62,144 nt of DNA, from the NCBI GenBank assembly GCA_022448425.1, contig JAKVCY010000007.1, positions 1 to 62,144 on the forward strand, read 5' to 3'. Source of the DNA: Thalassotalea sp. (GTDB taxonomy: Bacteria > Pseudomonadota > Gammaproteobacteria > Enterobacterales > Alteromonadaceae). This document shows positions 26,425 to 36,635 of the stretch, one piece after another. Positions within the stretch are counted from its first letter, which is position 1. Every line of letters begins with the position of its first letter. The notes beneath the pieces are model-generated. The model searched no databases, was not told where the DNA came from, and saw nothing but the letters and a program-made list of their open reading frames with translations. The position numbers were made by a program, and so were the translations under genes.

Positions 26425-26561
26425 ATTGCCTGAGATTTCTACTTTCTGACGTGTTAGCGCGATCCGTTATCACTGGCATTTCGTACAAACTGCTCCCATA
26501 ACAAGTCGACAATTTGCTATAGTGCATGGCACTTGTATTTATCTAACTAATTCTATCGCTT

Positions 26562-27047
26562 ATGAGATTATCCCGCTCCGCTTGGAACAACGTGATTATA
26601 TTTTCAGTGATGGGTTTTATTTTATTGATTAATTTAACTCAGCGCGGAAACAACGAAGAGACTTCAAGTACAAGCTTGCAAGAGCAATCGGTCATTGGTG
26701 AAGGGCGTGTTATTTTGACCATGACTATCGGACAGCAGGTGACCATTGAGCGTGTTGGACAATCTTGGCGAATGGTACCAGAGCGCTTAGCTGTTCAAGC
26801 AACAGAACAAATGATGCGCTCATGGCATGAACTGTCGGCTATGCCAATTGATATTGTTATCGATCGCCAACAAAACGAAGGTGTATTCGTTAGTATGGTG
26901 GTAGCCGGTCAGCAAAACATCCAATTATTTACTTTGTACCTTGTTGAGCAACAACTGGTGGTACTCAACCACCAAACAGGCATTTATTTTGCCTTGCCAA
27001 GTGTTATGTACAACCAGTTAGTGCCTAGTGGCTTATTAGTGGAGTAA
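26562..27047 (+). CDS. Hypothetical membrane-anchored protein before mutM
   Basis: 161 residues. One N-terminal transmembrane helix (VIIFSVMGFILLINL, about 11-25) is followed by a periplasmic or cytosolic domain of alternating strands and helices. No family was recognised. It ends two bases before the mutM ATG, so it is in the same operon. The ATG at 26562 has no strong ribosome-binding site. A TATAGT sequence about 40 bases upstream could be its -10 element. Confidence 0.75.
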   Translation: MRLSRSAWNNVIIFSVMGFILLINLTQRGNNEETSSTSLQEQSVIGEGRVILTMTIGQQVTIERVGQSWRMVPERLAVQATEQMMRSWHELSAMPIDIVIDRQQNEGVFVSMVVAGQQNIQLFTLYLVEQQLVVLNHQTGIYFALPSVMYNQLVPSGLLVE

Positions 27048-27049
27048 GT

Positions 27050-27862
27050 ATGCCAGAGTTACCAGAAGTTGAAGTATGTCGCTTAGGCATTAGCCCACAT
27101 ATTGATAATCAAGTGATTACTGATGTTGTAGTACGTCAGCGTCAGTTGCGCTGGCCGGTGCCAGAACAGATAGCAGAGGCCATTGGTGAACCCATTTTAT
27201 CGGTTTCGCGCCGTTCTAAATATCTCATCTTAAAAGTTTCCACGGGCAGTATACTCATTCACCTTGGTATGTCTGGAACGATTAGAGTGATCGATAGCAA
27301 TCTACCTACTATTAAACATGACCATGTAGATATTGGTTTTGGCAATGGCAAAGCATTGAGGCTTAACGATCCACGTCGTTTTGGTGCGGTACTCTGGTTA
27401 TCAAACGATGTCGACGAACAAGGTGTGCTTAGTAAGTTGGGCCCTGAACCTTTAACCGATGATTTTCATGCAGATTACTTATTTGAAAAGTCGCGCAAGA
27501 AATTGGTGCCGGTTAAGACATTTATTATGAATAACCCAGTAGTGGTTGGCGTCGGTAATATCTATGCCAATGAAGCCCTGTTCTTAAGTGGTATTCGCCC
27601 GACGAAGAAGGCAGGGACGTTGACAAAAAAACAATGTGCGTTGCTGACAAATAATATCAAAAAGGTGTTAGCAGCAGCGATTAAGCAGGGTGGAACTACA
27701 CTAAAAGATTTCACTCAAGCTGATGGTAAACCTGGATACTTTGCGCAATCGCTTAATGTTTATGGTCGAGCTGGGCAGCCTTGTGTAACTTGCCAGACGA
27801 CGCTTAAAGAAGTGAGACAATCAAATCGCAGCTCAGTTTTCTGTCCGAGCTGCCAAAAATAA
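27050..27862 (+). CDS. mutM: Formamidopyrimidine-DNA glycosylase
   Basis: 270 residues, normal Fpg length. It removes 8-oxoguanine and ring-opened purines and nicks the strand. The N-terminal catalytic PELPEVE (P2 nucleophile, E3), K57 within RRSKYLIL, the helix-two-turn-helix (NPVVVGVGNIYANEALF) and a C-terminal zinc finger with CVTC and CPSC pairs are all visible. It is placed between rpmG and coaD as in E. coli. Confidence 0.97.
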   Translation: MPELPEVEVCRLGISPHIDNQVITDVVVRQRQLRWPVPEQIAEAIGEPILSVSRRSKYLILKVSTGSILIHLGMSGTIRVIDSNLPTIKHDHVDIGFGNGKALRLNDPRRFGAVLWLSNDVDEQGVLSKLGPEPLTDDFHADYLFEKSRKKLVPVKTFIMNNPVVVGVGNIYANEALFLSGIRPTKKAGTLTKKQCALLTNNIKKVLAAAIKQGGTTLKDFTQADGKPGYFAQSLNVYGRAGQPCVTCQTTLKEVRQSNRSSVFCPSCQK

Positions 27863-27887
27863 TCTTGCTAGGAATCAGCAGACCCCA

Positions 27888-28535
<648 letters not shown>

Positions 28536-28550
28536 TTATTGATAATCAGG

Positions 28551-28940
28551 CTAAGCGTGTGCCGCTTTATACTTTTCGAGCAGTGCTGTCATCTTGTCGT
28601 TAATTAGGTTAATAGCTTTCAGTGGTCTCACCATCACTTTGAAGTCGATGATTTTGCCTTCATCATCGAAGCTAATCATGTCGATGCCGTTAACATAAAT
28701 ACCGTCTATTTCAGTGCTAAACTCAAGCACGGCTGCATTGTCTGTGAAAAACTCGCGGTCGTATGTGAAGTTTTCATTAGCGAAAGTGTTGAGTGCAGCC
28801 GTCAAGTACATAACCACCATCATTTTCCCTTCAACTGGGCGATGTATAACTGGTGAGTGCAATACGACATTGTCTGCAAGTACTTGATTTAACATCGATG
28901 TGTCGCGAGTCTCAAGCATCTTATGCCATTGTTGTAACAT
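28551..28940 (-). CDS. SnoaL/NTF2-like fold protein
   Basis: 129 residues with the nuclear-transport-factor-2-like cone fold: an N-terminal helix (WHKMLETRDTSMLNQVLADNVVLHSPV) and later strands (AVLEFSTEIDGIYVNGIDMISFDDEGKI, split by turns). Members are hydrolases, isomerases or ligand-binding proteins, so the activity is unknown. It is transcribed divergently from a TetR regulator, and the shared region has two palindromes, so it is probably a target of that regulator. Confidence 0.8.
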   Translation of the reverse strand: MLQQWHKMLETRDTSMLNQVLADNVVLHSPVIHRPVEGKMMVVMYLTAALNTFANENFTYDREFFTDNAAVLEFSTEIDGIYVNGIDMISFDDEGKIIDFKVMVRPLKAINLINDKMTALLEKYKAAHA

Positions 28941-29036
28941 GTTATTCCCCTGTTCTTATTATAACTAACACCTGTCAAGATTAGCTGTCGTGCTGAAAAT
29001 AGCAACACTTATTTATATTACGCCCTAGACGGAAAT

Positions 29037-29072
29037 ACACTTAATAAGTGTAAGTATTTTGAGTAAATACTT
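29037..29072. promoter_or_regulatory. Two adjacent palindromes, candidate TetR operators
   Basis: ACACTTAATAAGTGT (29037-29051) is a perfect 15-bp palindrome. It is followed without gap by AAGTATTT-N5-AAATACTT (29052-29072). Both lie in the divergent region between the SnoaL-like gene and the TetR gene. Confidence 0.65.
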
Positions 29073-29137
29073 TAAGTAAAGGCAATTTTGATAGTATGAT
29101 AGCTCAGATATAGAAGCTAAAAGGGCATATTCGGGTT

Positions 29138-29794
29138 ATGAAAACACGGGATAAAATTATTCAAGCAAGCATTGAATTGTTTAATGAAAATGGTGAAAGG
29201 AACGTCACGACTAACCACATCGCCGCACATTTAGGTATTAGCCCAGGCAACCTCTATTATCATTTTAGAAACAAAGAAGATATTATTCTCTCGATTTACG
29301 AAGAATATGCTCGTAATCTTCTACTAGAAACTTTCCCGCAAGTTTCTCCAGACGTACCGCCACTTGATGCCATTATTCATTATATGGATGCCGTTTTTCA
29401 GGCGATGTCACGTTTCCGTTTTTTCTACGCTAACTTACCCGTCTTATTGTCGAAAAACCCATTGCTTCGTGAAAAATATGTTGAAGTTCAACATTTTATC
29501 AGCGAACGCGTGAGTGACATGATGATATCGCTACGCGATGCTGACATGATCACATTTGATGATGAAGAGTTACCGGATTTAGTGAGTATTTTGCGATTGG
29601 TGAATACCTTCTGGTTAAGCTTCTACCAAACGCAGACAATGGAGTCTGATATTAAGGCGTCAGTATTTTATGAAGGCGTTTTAAAAATCTTAAGCATTAT
29701 TCGTCCTTACACGACGGAAAAAGCACTACCAGAATTTCTGAAAGCGCGTGAGATGTACTTGACGCGCCATCAAGAAGCTCGTCTAGCTAGTTAA
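29138..29794 (+). CDS. TetR/AcrR-family transcriptional regulator
   Basis: 218 residues. The N-terminal DNA-binding domain (about 1-60) has TTNHIAAHLGISPGNLYYHF, the TetR helix-turn-helix. The larger C-terminal domain is helical and probably binds a hydrophobic ligand (TFWLSFYQTQTM), but the ligand cannot be told. It is divergent from the SnoaL-like gene. Its best-guess operators are the two palindromes at 29037-29072, 66-100 bases upstream. Confidence 0.88.
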   Translation: MKTRDKIIQASIELFNENGERNVTTNHIAAHLGISPGNLYYHFRNKEDIILSIYEEYARNLLLETFPQVSPDVPPLDAIIHYMDAVFQAMSRFRFFYANLPVLLSKNPLLREKYVEVQHFISERVSDMMISLRDADMITFDDEELPDLVSILRLVNTFWLSFYQTQTMESDIKASVFYEGVLKILSIIRPYTTEKALPEFLKAREMYLTRHQEARLAS

Positions 29795-29795
29795 T

Positions 29796-30554
29796 TTAGC
29801 TAACTAATGCAGTCATAGCGGACTGGTAGCCAGATAGTAACGGCTGCCAGTTTTCTTCAGTCCACAACATTTGTGGGTTTTTCGTTTTCTCTTTGTGAAA
29901 TGAACGCAACAGCCGTGACATATTGTCTTGTTGCCAAGTACCTTGCGTTCGCTCTTCTCCCTGGTCAAAGTCAATAAGCCAAACTTTTTGTTGGTCGTCG
30001 ATCAAGATATTGTGAATATTGAGATCGTGATGATAAATACCGTAATGGTGAAAGTTGGCAATTGTTGCACCTATCTTTTGCCATAACATTTCGGATAACT
30101 GCTGCGATTGGGTAATCGTGAATACGTCGTTAGCATTGGTTATGCGCTCACTCAGAATATCGGCACGATAATAAAGACCATGCCGTGAAATTTTACATGC
30201 AATTGGTGCAGGTGCTGGTAGGCCAAGCGAGTTTAATTTTGCAAGCAGTGCATATTCTCTAATTGCCCGCGTTTTATTTAGCCCCAAGTAAAGATAACTG
30301 TCATGTATTAAACGGCCAATCAGCCCACCGCGATAGTAGTGTCTCAATACCCACTGATTATTATTATGCTTAATAAAGTAGGTCGTTCCGCGGCCTTGTG
30401 CAGTACCGGTAATGGCGTCTCGTTGTTGCCAAAAGTCTGGTGAGAATAACTCGTAGCTTAAATGGTTGTCTAATTGGCTGTTAATTAAACAAATGTCTCG
30501 AGCTTTTTGTTCGATACGGGCAAGCCCAGAATTTACAATTGTGTTGAGGTCCAA
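29796..30554 (-). CDS. kdkA: 3-deoxy-D-manno-octulosonic acid (Kdo) kinase
   Basis: About 252 residues from a TTG at 30554; the frame is open to a TTG at 30629, which would overlap the start of the divergent heptosyltransferase gene, and there is no ATG. Kinase-fold motifs are visible: GRGTTYFIKHNNNQWVLRHY (lysine-binding strand), HHDLNIHNILID (catalytic loop) and WLIDFDQGE (metal-binding DFD). KdkA phosphorylates the single Kdo residue of lipid A precursors in bacteria with a monofunctional WaaA; waaA is 1.2 kb away. The start codon remains uncertain. Confidence 0.88.
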   Translation of the reverse strand: MDLNTIVNSGLARIEQKARDICLINSQLDNHLSYELFSPDFWQQRDAITGTAQGRGTTYFIKHNNNQWVLRHYYRGGLIGRLIHDSYLYLGLNKTRAIREYALLAKLNSLGLPAPAPIACKISRHGLYYRADILSERITNANDVFTITQSQQLSEMLWQKIGATIANFHHYGIYHHDLNIHNILIDDQQKVWLIDFDQGEERTQGTWQQDNMSRLLRSFHKEKTKNPQMLWTEENWQPLLSGYQSAMTALVS

Positions 30555-30617
30555 GATAATAGGCCTACTTCTATATTTCTCAAATTTAGCGCTAGTGGCT
30601 ATTGTGGTGATTCCTTT

Positions 30618-31691
30618 ATGTCGGGTCAAATAATTGCACCAAAAAAACTCTGTATTTTACGATTGTCAGCAATTGGTGATGTTTGCCATGCTGTCGCTAT
30701 GGTACAGGCGATTCAACGCCAATATCCACAATGTGAAATTACATGGGTTGTAGGTAAAGTCGAGGCAATGTTGCTTAAAGGCCTACCCAATGTGCGTTTT
30801 GTTATTTTTGATAAGAAAGCAGGTTTAGCTGGGTATCGCGATTTAAGAACAGCACTAGCTAAAGATAATTTTGATGTCTTACTGCATATGCAAGTGGCCT
30901 TAAGAGCAAGCATTGCTAGTTTGATGATTAAAGCTAAAGTTAAAATCGGTTTCGACCGCTTTCGAGCAAAGGAAGGCCAGTGGCTTTTTACCAATGCTCA
31001 GGTTGCAGCACAACAATCTCCACATGTACTCGATGGCTTTATGGCATTTGCCGAAGCAATTGGTGTGACAGATATTACCCCTCGCTGGCAGATGCCGATT
31101 AGTGATGAAGATCAGCTATGGGCAAGTGAGTTATTGCTGAGTGATAAGCCTGTTGCCATTATTTGTCCAGCTGCGAGCAAAGAAGAACGTAATTGGTCAG
31201 CTCAAGGTTACGGAGAAATTGCCCACTACTTGGTTGAAAGAGGTTTTAACGTAGTTGTTTGTGGCGGGCCAACCGATATGGAGCGCAAGCTCGCTGAGAT
31301 GATTCAGGCTAATTGCCGTCATTCGTTAACTAACCTCGTCGGTAAAACGTCATTACAGCAATTATTGGCTTGTTTGAAAGTGGCTCACTTGGTGATTGCT
31401 CCCGACACAGGGCCTGCGCATATGGCGGTTACAGTTGGAACGCCTGTAATTGGTCTTTATGCCCATAGCAACCCACTGCGTACAGGCCCGTACAGTTTCC
31501 AAGGTTATGTTGTCAGTTACTATCAAGCGGCCATTGAGCGACAAGAACAAACGCCGCTAGCGCATATTCCGTGGGGAGTCCGCGCAAAAGGCGGAGATTT
31601 AATGACGAATATTCAAAAACAACAAGTTGTGGAAAAGATAGAGCTGCTCATCTCGGAAGAGTATCCAGAGCTTCGTAATTCACTTGCCTAA
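30618..31691 (+). CDS. Glycosyltransferase family 9 (LPS heptosyltransferase)
   Basis: 357 residues from ATG at 30618; a longer frame from 30507 runs back through kdkA and is rejected. The family 9 N-terminus CILRLSAIGDVCHAVAM and the C-terminal donor-site region VIAPDTGPAHMAVTVGTPVIGLY (split near 284-306) are clear. It probably adds heptose to Kdo in the LPS inner core. The divergent kdkA and nearby waaA support this. Whether it is heptosyltransferase I or another member cannot be told from sequence alone. Confidence 0.85.
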   Translation: MSGQIIAPKKLCILRLSAIGDVCHAVAMVQAIQRQYPQCEITWVVGKVEAMLLKGLPNVRFVIFDKKAGLAGYRDLRTALAKDNFDVLLHMQVALRASIASLMIKAKVKIGFDRFRAKEGQWLFTNAQVAAQQSPHVLDGFMAFAEAIGVTDITPRWQMPISDEDQLWASELLLSDKPVAIICPAASKEERNWSAQGYGEIAHYLVERGFNVVVCGGPTDMERKLAEMIQANCRHSLTNLVGKTSLQQLLACLKVAHLVIAPDTGPAHMAVTVGTPVIGLYAHSNPLRTGPYSFQGYVVSYYQAAIERQEQTPLAHIPWGVRAKGGDLMTNIQKQQVVEKIELLISEEYPELRNSLA

Positions 31692-31743
31692 AGGCAGGAA
31701 TTGCATCGCCTCAAGAGTTCAACACGGCCTAACCTTGCTAGCG

Positions 31744-33030
31744 TTACTGATTCACTAGCTCACTTATGGTATCGATGCTTCGCTGAGTAGCACCTTTATT
31801 TGACGCCACCACCTGATAGGCATTGTCGCCTAATTGCTTGGCAAACTCTGTATTGGTTAATAACTTGAGCGCTTGCTCTGCAAGTTGATCAGCTACTGCG
31901 GTATTGCTTGAGTCCGCCGTAAGCGAGACTGCGCCTTGTTTAACTAACAGCTGCTGATGAATCTCGCTGAAGTTGGACATATCACTTCCCGTGATAATTG
32001 GGCGCTTAAAAACGGCTGGTTCGAGAGGGTTATGGCCTCCAATCGCAGAAAATGAGCCGCCCATGACAACTAAATCTACGAGCTGAAATGCTGCCATCAT
32101 TTCACCAAGGGAATCCATTATCCAGACATTGGTTTGTTCGCCAACAGGAAGCGCCTCACTGCGACGCTGCGTGGTGAACTCGTGAGCCTTCGAGAGTTGA
32201 AATACTGTGTCAAAACGCTCAGGGTGTCTAGGTACTACAGCAAGCAACGCATCAGGAAGCTTACGCAATACTTCTTTGAAGGCTTGGAACCCGAGTTCTT
32301 CGTCTCCTTGATGGGAGCTCGCAAGCATTATAACTGGTCGATTCTTCGGTAAAATGGCAGCTAGTTCTGCTTGTTTAGTTTCATTACTCGTTGCGGACAG
32401 GTCAAACTTCAAATTGCCACCATTCGAGCATCGCTTAGGAACTGCGCCAAGTGAGACAAAACGCTCTTGGTTTTCTTGGTTTTGCGCGTAAATGTGATCA
32501 AAGCGCTGCAGGCAAGGTTTCACTAAAACAGAGAACTTTTGATAACTGTTAATGGATTTATCCGAAATCCTGCCATTAACTAAAAGTAATTTTGTGCCGC
32601 GTTTATGTGCTTGTGAAACCAAATTTGGCCATAACTCAGTCTCCATTATCACGAGAATTCTCGGGTTGAGCTTGCGTAGAAAACTTGCTGTGCATGGCAT
32701 GATATCAAGTGGCAAATAACAATGTTGAACTCGATCACCAAAAAGTCGTGTTACTTGTTCTGAGCCCGTTGGTGTGAATGTCGTCACAGTAATCGGCATG
32801 TCGCTAAACTTTGAAATGCAACTTTCAATAAGTGGTTTTAGTGCAATCACTTCGCCGACGCTGGCACCATGGATAATAATACCACCAGATTTTAATGAGG
32901 CAGGTAGCATGCCTAAGCGCTCCGACAATCTATGGCGATATGCCTTATGATTAATTGAGCGTATCAGGGCAAGTAATAGAATAATTGGCAGTAGGATGAT
33001 TAAAAGAATTCGGTATAAGAGTAGAGCCAA
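31744..33030 (-). CDS. waaA: Kdo transferase WaaA
   Basis: 428 residues, matching WaaA. An N-terminal membrane anchor (LLYRILLIILLPIILLLAL) is followed by two Rossmann-like halves with SGGIIIHGASVGEV, the METELWPNL motif (about 130-138) and GGSFSAIGGHNPLEP (about 325-339), which belong to the GT30 family. It transfers Kdo from CMP-Kdo to lipid IVA on the inner face of the membrane. The presence of kdkA suggests a monofunctional enzyme adding one Kdo (inference). Confidence 0.95.
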   Translation of the reverse strand: MALLLYRILLIILLPIILLLALIRSINHKAYRHRLSERLGMLPASLKSGGIIIHGASVGEVIALKPLIESCISKFSDMPITVTTFTPTGSEQVTRLFGDRVQHCYLPLDIMPCTASFLRKLNPRILVIMETELWPNLVSQAHKRGTKLLLVNGRISDKSINSYQKFSVLVKPCLQRFDHIYAQNQENQERFVSLGAVPKRCSNGGNLKFDLSATSNETKQAELAAILPKNRPVIMLASSHQGDEELGFQAFKEVLRKLPDALLAVVPRHPERFDTVFQLSKAHEFTTQRRSEALPVGEQTNVWIMDSLGEMMAAFQLVDLVVMGGSFSAIGGHNPLEPAVFKRPIITGSDMSNFSEIHQQLLVKQGAVSLTADSSNTAVADQLAEQALKLLTNTEFAKQLGDNAYQVVASNKGATQRSIDTISELVNQ

Positions 33031-33227
33031 GATACGTGAAACTAGTCGTGAAAATTTGCGCTTATTATAACGGCTAGCACATAAAAGTCGTATGTATTCC
33101 TGTTATTTAATTCGACAGGTATAACTTAGCGTAAGTCTTTGCAATGTTTTATACCAATTACATCAAATATTGCTAAGATTTATTTGAGTGTATAAGTTAT
33201 GTGCTCTCATTCGAATTAGGAAATAAA

Positions 33228-34013
33228 GTGTTGTTTTTTCGTCTTAAGATACTGGCGGTGTTCGCTGTATTCATTCCAGCTACTTTTCAAGAGGCTCTCG
33301 CTGCGCAAGTAGCGTCAGACGATAACATGCTGAATCACGAGATTTCGATCCCTCGCGACAATGATTTTGTGCTTAAAGCTGACTATTTTGCCGGTAAGCG
33401 AAAAGCGGATGGCTTTTTAATTTTGCATGATTGTCAATCTGATAGGCAGGACTATCACGCTATAACTGCTCAATTGGCTGACAACTCATATCATGTGTTA
33501 TCACTTGATCTTCGTGGCTTTGGGCGCAGTGTTTCCGAGACATATAATCACCAAAAGATGAAATCAAATGCCAAAGACATCATCAGCTATCAAGTGCTAC
33601 TAGGACAGCTTTCGAGCTTTTGGCAGGATGATGTGTTGGCTGCGTTCGAGTATTTACGCAGTAAACTAGATAAGGCAAGTAAGATCTCGATCTTGACTAG
33701 CGGATGTTCGGCACCCTTTGCAATTGCTGCTGCTGAACAATGGCATGTCAGTAATATGGTAATGCTGACACCAGAAATGACATTTGCTGATAAAGAGCGC
33801 TATAAAAATCTAACCGATATTGCGACGTTTTTTGTCGCTTCAGTTCATCATGTCGAAACCGATCAAACGACAAAAGAGTTATTTGAATGGAATGGCCATA
33901 CAGGCACTAAAATGTTGTCGTATAAAGGTGAAACGAAGGATATACAGCTGCTCAAGCGAAGTCGTTCTTTGTCTAGTGATATTGCCGCTTGGTTGATGGA
34001 ACGCAGTAGGTAG
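33228..34013 (+). CDS. Secreted alpha/beta-hydrolase-like protein, catalytic triad incomplete
   Basis: About 261 residues from GTG at 33228 (AGGA lies 8 bases upstream); the frame extends to GTG at 33201. A signal peptide (FFRLKILAVFAVFIPATF, cleavage near EALA) precedes an alpha/beta-hydrolase fold: FLILHDCQSDRQDYHAI and YHVLSLDLRGFGRS. The nucleophile elbow reads SGCSAP instead of GxSxG, and no histidine lies in the usual place near the C-terminus. It may be inactive or a distant family. It is a single gene with no obvious operon. Confidence 0.65.
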   Translation: MLFFRLKILAVFAVFIPATFQEALAAQVASDDNMLNHEISIPRDNDFVLKADYFAGKRKADGFLILHDCQSDRQDYHAITAQLADNSYHVLSLDLRGFGRSVSETYNHQKMKSNAKDIISYQVLLGQLSSFWQDDVLAAFEYLRSKLDKASKISILTSGCSAPFAIAAAEQWHVSNMVMLTPEMTFADKERYKNLTDIATFFVASVHHVETDQTTKELFEWNGHTGTKMLSYKGETKDIQLLKRSRSLSSDIAAWLMERSR

Positions 34014-34293
34014 TGGCCTTTGGCAATTGCCTTGAACAATAGCTTTTTCACTTCTCATTAAAAGAAACTGCCAACAAAAGTTTTCACCTAGGATTAAATG
34101 AATTAACTGATCGGACTGTACCTTGCCACGTAAAAACGTAAAATAGCGGCCAGTTTGAGGCTAAATGCCTCAGCAGGTGCTGAAAATACGTGCCTGCAAT
34201 AATGCTTACTAGCAAAAATTAACTACATTAAAGAGTAACCTTGCTGGCCGAAACGTTGGCATTTATTTCATTTTAAGGGTAACCGAGGCACCT
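34014..34293 (+). promoter_or_regulatory. Upstream region and possible leader of kbl-tdh
   Basis: 280 bases without a gene. It contains two short stems, GAGGC/GCCTC near 34158-34172 and GCAGG/CCTGC near 34174-34199. No known riboswitch class was recognised. The structures may be part of a leader or unrelated. Confidence 0.35.
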
Positions 34294-35487
34294 ATGTCAT
34301 CGACTTTTTATTCACATATTCAATCGCAAATTGATCAAGTTAAAGCAGACGGCCTGTATAAGGCTGAGCGTGTTATTACGACAGCACAGCAAGCGGAAAT
34401 TGCTGTAAGCACAGGCGATGAAGTTGTTAACTTTTGTGCTAACAACTATCTAGGCTTGGCGAATCACCCAGCGTTAATTGAAGCAGCGAAGGCGGGTTTA
34501 GATGAGCATGGCTTTGGTATGGCATCGGTGCGCTTTATCTGTGGTACGCAAGATATTCATAAAGCACTCGAGCAAAAGTTAAGTGAATTCCTAGGCATGG
34601 AAGACACGATTTTATACTCGTCTTGTTTTGATGCGAATGCTGGTTTGTTCGAGACTTTGCTAGGCCCTGAAGACGCCATTATCTCTGATGCGCTTAACCA
34701 TGCATCAATCATCGATGGTGTGCGGTTGTGTAAAGCAAAACGTTTCCGCTATGCAAACAATGACATGGCTGAACTTGAAGCGCGCTTGAAAGAAGCTGAT
34801 GAAGCAGGCGCTCGCTTTAAATTGATCGCGACAGATGGCGTCTTCTCTATGGATGGTGTAATCGCGAATTTAAAAGCTGTATGTGATCTGGCTGATAAAT
34901 ACGATGCGCTAGTGATGGTAGATGACTCGCATGCTGTTGGTTTTGTCGGTGATAAAGGCCGTGGTAGCCATGAATTCTGCGATGTGATGGGCCGAGTTGA
35001 CATTATTACCGGTACACTGGGTAAAGCCATGGGTGGCGCATCAGGTGGCTATACTTCGGGTCGCAAAGAGATTGTTGAGTGGTTACGTCAACGCTCGCGT
35101 CCGTACCTTTTCTCTAATTCATTAGCACCAGCGATTGTTTCTGCATCAATTCGTGTTTTAGATTTATTAGCTGAAGGTGATGAGTTACGCGCGACTTTAC
35201 GTGAAAACCAAACGTACTTCCGTTCGCAAATGGAAGCAGCTGGCTTTACTTGTGCGGGTGCTGACCATGCGATTGTACCTGTTATGATTGGCGATGCTGC
35301 TTTAGCAAGTAACATGGCAGATGCATTACTTGCAGAAGGTATCTATGTTATTGGCTTCTCTTTCCCTGTTGTGCCTAAAGGGCAAGCACGTATTCGTACA
35401 CAAATATCTGCCGCTCACACTCGTGCTCAGCTAGACAAAGCGATTGAAGCGTTTACAAGAATTGGTAAATCACTCGGTGTGATCTAG
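34294..35487 (+). CDS. kbl: Glycine C-acetyltransferase (2-amino-3-ketobutyrate CoA ligase)
   Basis: 397 residues, PLP enzyme of the alpha-oxoamine synthase family. Features: [14 protein letters not shown] near 45-58, aspartate in [11 protein letters not shown] and the PLP lysine in [15 protein letters not shown] (about 245). It converts 2-amino-3-ketobutyrate and CoA to glycine and acetyl-CoA. tdh follows after 8 bases, so threonine is degraded in two steps. Confidence 0.96.
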   Translation: MSSTFYSHIQSQIDQVKADGLYKAERVITTAQQAEIAVSTGDEVVNFCANNYLGLANHPALIEAAKAGLDEHGFGMASVRFICGTQDIHKALEQKLSEFLGMEDTILYSSCFDANAGLFETLLGPEDAIISDALNHASIIDGVRLCKAKRFRYANNDMAELEARLKEADEAGARFKLIATDGVFSMDGVIANLKAVCDLADKYDALVMVDDSHAVGFVGDKGRGSHEFCDVMGRVDIITGTLGKAMGGASGGYTSGRKEIVEWLRQRSRPYLFSNSLAPAIVSASIRVLDLLAEGDELRATLRENQTYFRSQMEAAGFTCAGADHAIVPVMIGDAALASNMADALLAEGIYVIGFSFPVVPKGQARIRTQISAAHTRAQLDKAIEAFTRIGKSLGVI

Positions 35488-35495
35488 GGGGGTCT

Positions 35496-36521
35496 ATGAA
35501 ATCTTTAGCAAAACTTCATGCCAAAGAAGGCATTTGGATGACCGACTCGCCCAAGCCGGAGCTTGGTCACAATGACTTACTGATCAAAATTAATAAAACC
35601 GCGATTTGTGGTACAGACATTCATATTTACAACTGGGATGAGTGGTCGCAGAAGACTATTCCTGTTCCTATGGTTGTCGGTCATGAGTATGCAGGTGAAG
35701 TGGTTGCCGTAGGGCAAGAAGTAAAAGGCTTTAGCATTGGCGATCGCGTTTCAGGTGAAGGTCATATTACTTGTGGTCATTGTCGTAACTGCCGTGCAGG
35801 TCGCACGCATTTGTGCCGCAATACCGTTGGTGTTGGTGTTGACCGTATGGGGTGTTTTGCAGAATACCTTGTAATTCCTGCTTTTAATGCCTTTAAATTG
35901 CCGGACGAAATTTCTGACGATTTAGCGGCTATTTTCGACCCATTTGGTAATGCTGTGCATACGGCGTTGTCTTTCGATCTAGTTGGCGAAGACGTGTTAA
36001 TTACTGGTGCTGGTCCAATCGGTATAATGGCTACAGCTGTGGCAAAACATGTGGGCGCACGCCATGTGGTGATCACGGATGTCAATGAATACCGCTTAGA
36101 CCTTGCTCGTCAGATGGGTGCGACTCGTGCCGTTGATGTGTCGCAAGAGAAATTAAGCGATGTGATGGCAGAACTTGGCATGACAGAGGGCTTCGATGTT
36201 GGTTTAGAGATGTCGGGCGTGCCAATGGCGTTCCAAGATATGCTGGAAAACATGAACAATGGTGGCAAAATCGCGATGCTTGGTATTCCTGGTCAGGACA
36301 TGGCGATTGACTGGAGTAAAGTTATCTTTAAAGGTTTAACCATTAAAGGCATCTATGGCCGTGAAATGTTTGAAACATGGTACAAGATGGCGAGCTTGAT
36401 TCAGTCTGGATTGGATTTAAGTCCTATCATCACACACCAATTTGACGTCGATGACTTCCAGCAAGGCTTTGACATCATGCGCTCTGGTCAGTCAGGTAAG
36501 GTAATTCTGAACTGGACCTAG
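35496..36521 (+). CDS. tdh: L-threonine 3-dehydrogenase
   Basis: 341 residues, zinc-dependent medium-chain dehydrogenase. The catalytic zinc ligands lie in [15 protein letters not shown] (C38) and VGHEYAGE (H63, E64); the structural zinc site is [15 protein letters not shown]. The Rossmann motif GAGPIGIMA is around 170-178. It oxidises L-threonine to 2-amino-3-ketobutyrate with NAD+. A terminator follows 36 bases after the stop. Confidence 0.96.
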   Translation: MKSLAKLHAKEGIWMTDSPKPELGHNDLLIKINKTAICGTDIHIYNWDEWSQKTIPVPMVVGHEYAGEVVAVGQEVKGFSIGDRVSGEGHITCGHCRNCRAGRTHLCRNTVGVGVDRMGCFAEYLVIPAFNAFKLPDEISDDLAAIFDPFGNAVHTALSFDLVGEDVLITGAGPIGIMATAVAKHVGARHVVITDVNEYRLDLARQMGATRAVDVSQEKLSDVMAELGMTEGFDVGLEMSGVPMAFQDMLENMNNGGKIAMLGIPGQDMAIDWSKVIFKGLTIKGIYGREMFETWYKMASLIQSGLDLSPIITHQFDVDDFQQGFDIMRSGQSGKVILNWT

Positions 36522-36555
36522 CCGATAGTTGAATCGGTTTATTCCAATTGATCTG

Positions 36556-36579
36556 AGGCGTGCATTGCACGCCTTTTTT
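36556..36579 (+). terminator. Terminator of kbl-tdh
   Basis: AGGCGTGC (36556-36563) and GCACGCCT (36567-36574) pair, with a run of six T at 36574-36579. Confidence 0.9.
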
Positions 36580-36635
36580 GTATGTTGGAAATTTCACCGT
36601 ATAATGGCGACAGTTTTAATTAAGAGACTTGTTTG

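Noticed and set aside
30507..30617. Longer heptosyltransferase frame starting within kdkA
   Set aside because: It runs antisense through kdkA. The family N-terminus begins just after the ATG at 30618.
34014..34293. Possible riboswitch upstream of kbl-tdh
   Set aside because: Glycine- and other amino-acid riboswitch core motifs were looked for by eye and not found; only two short stems are present.
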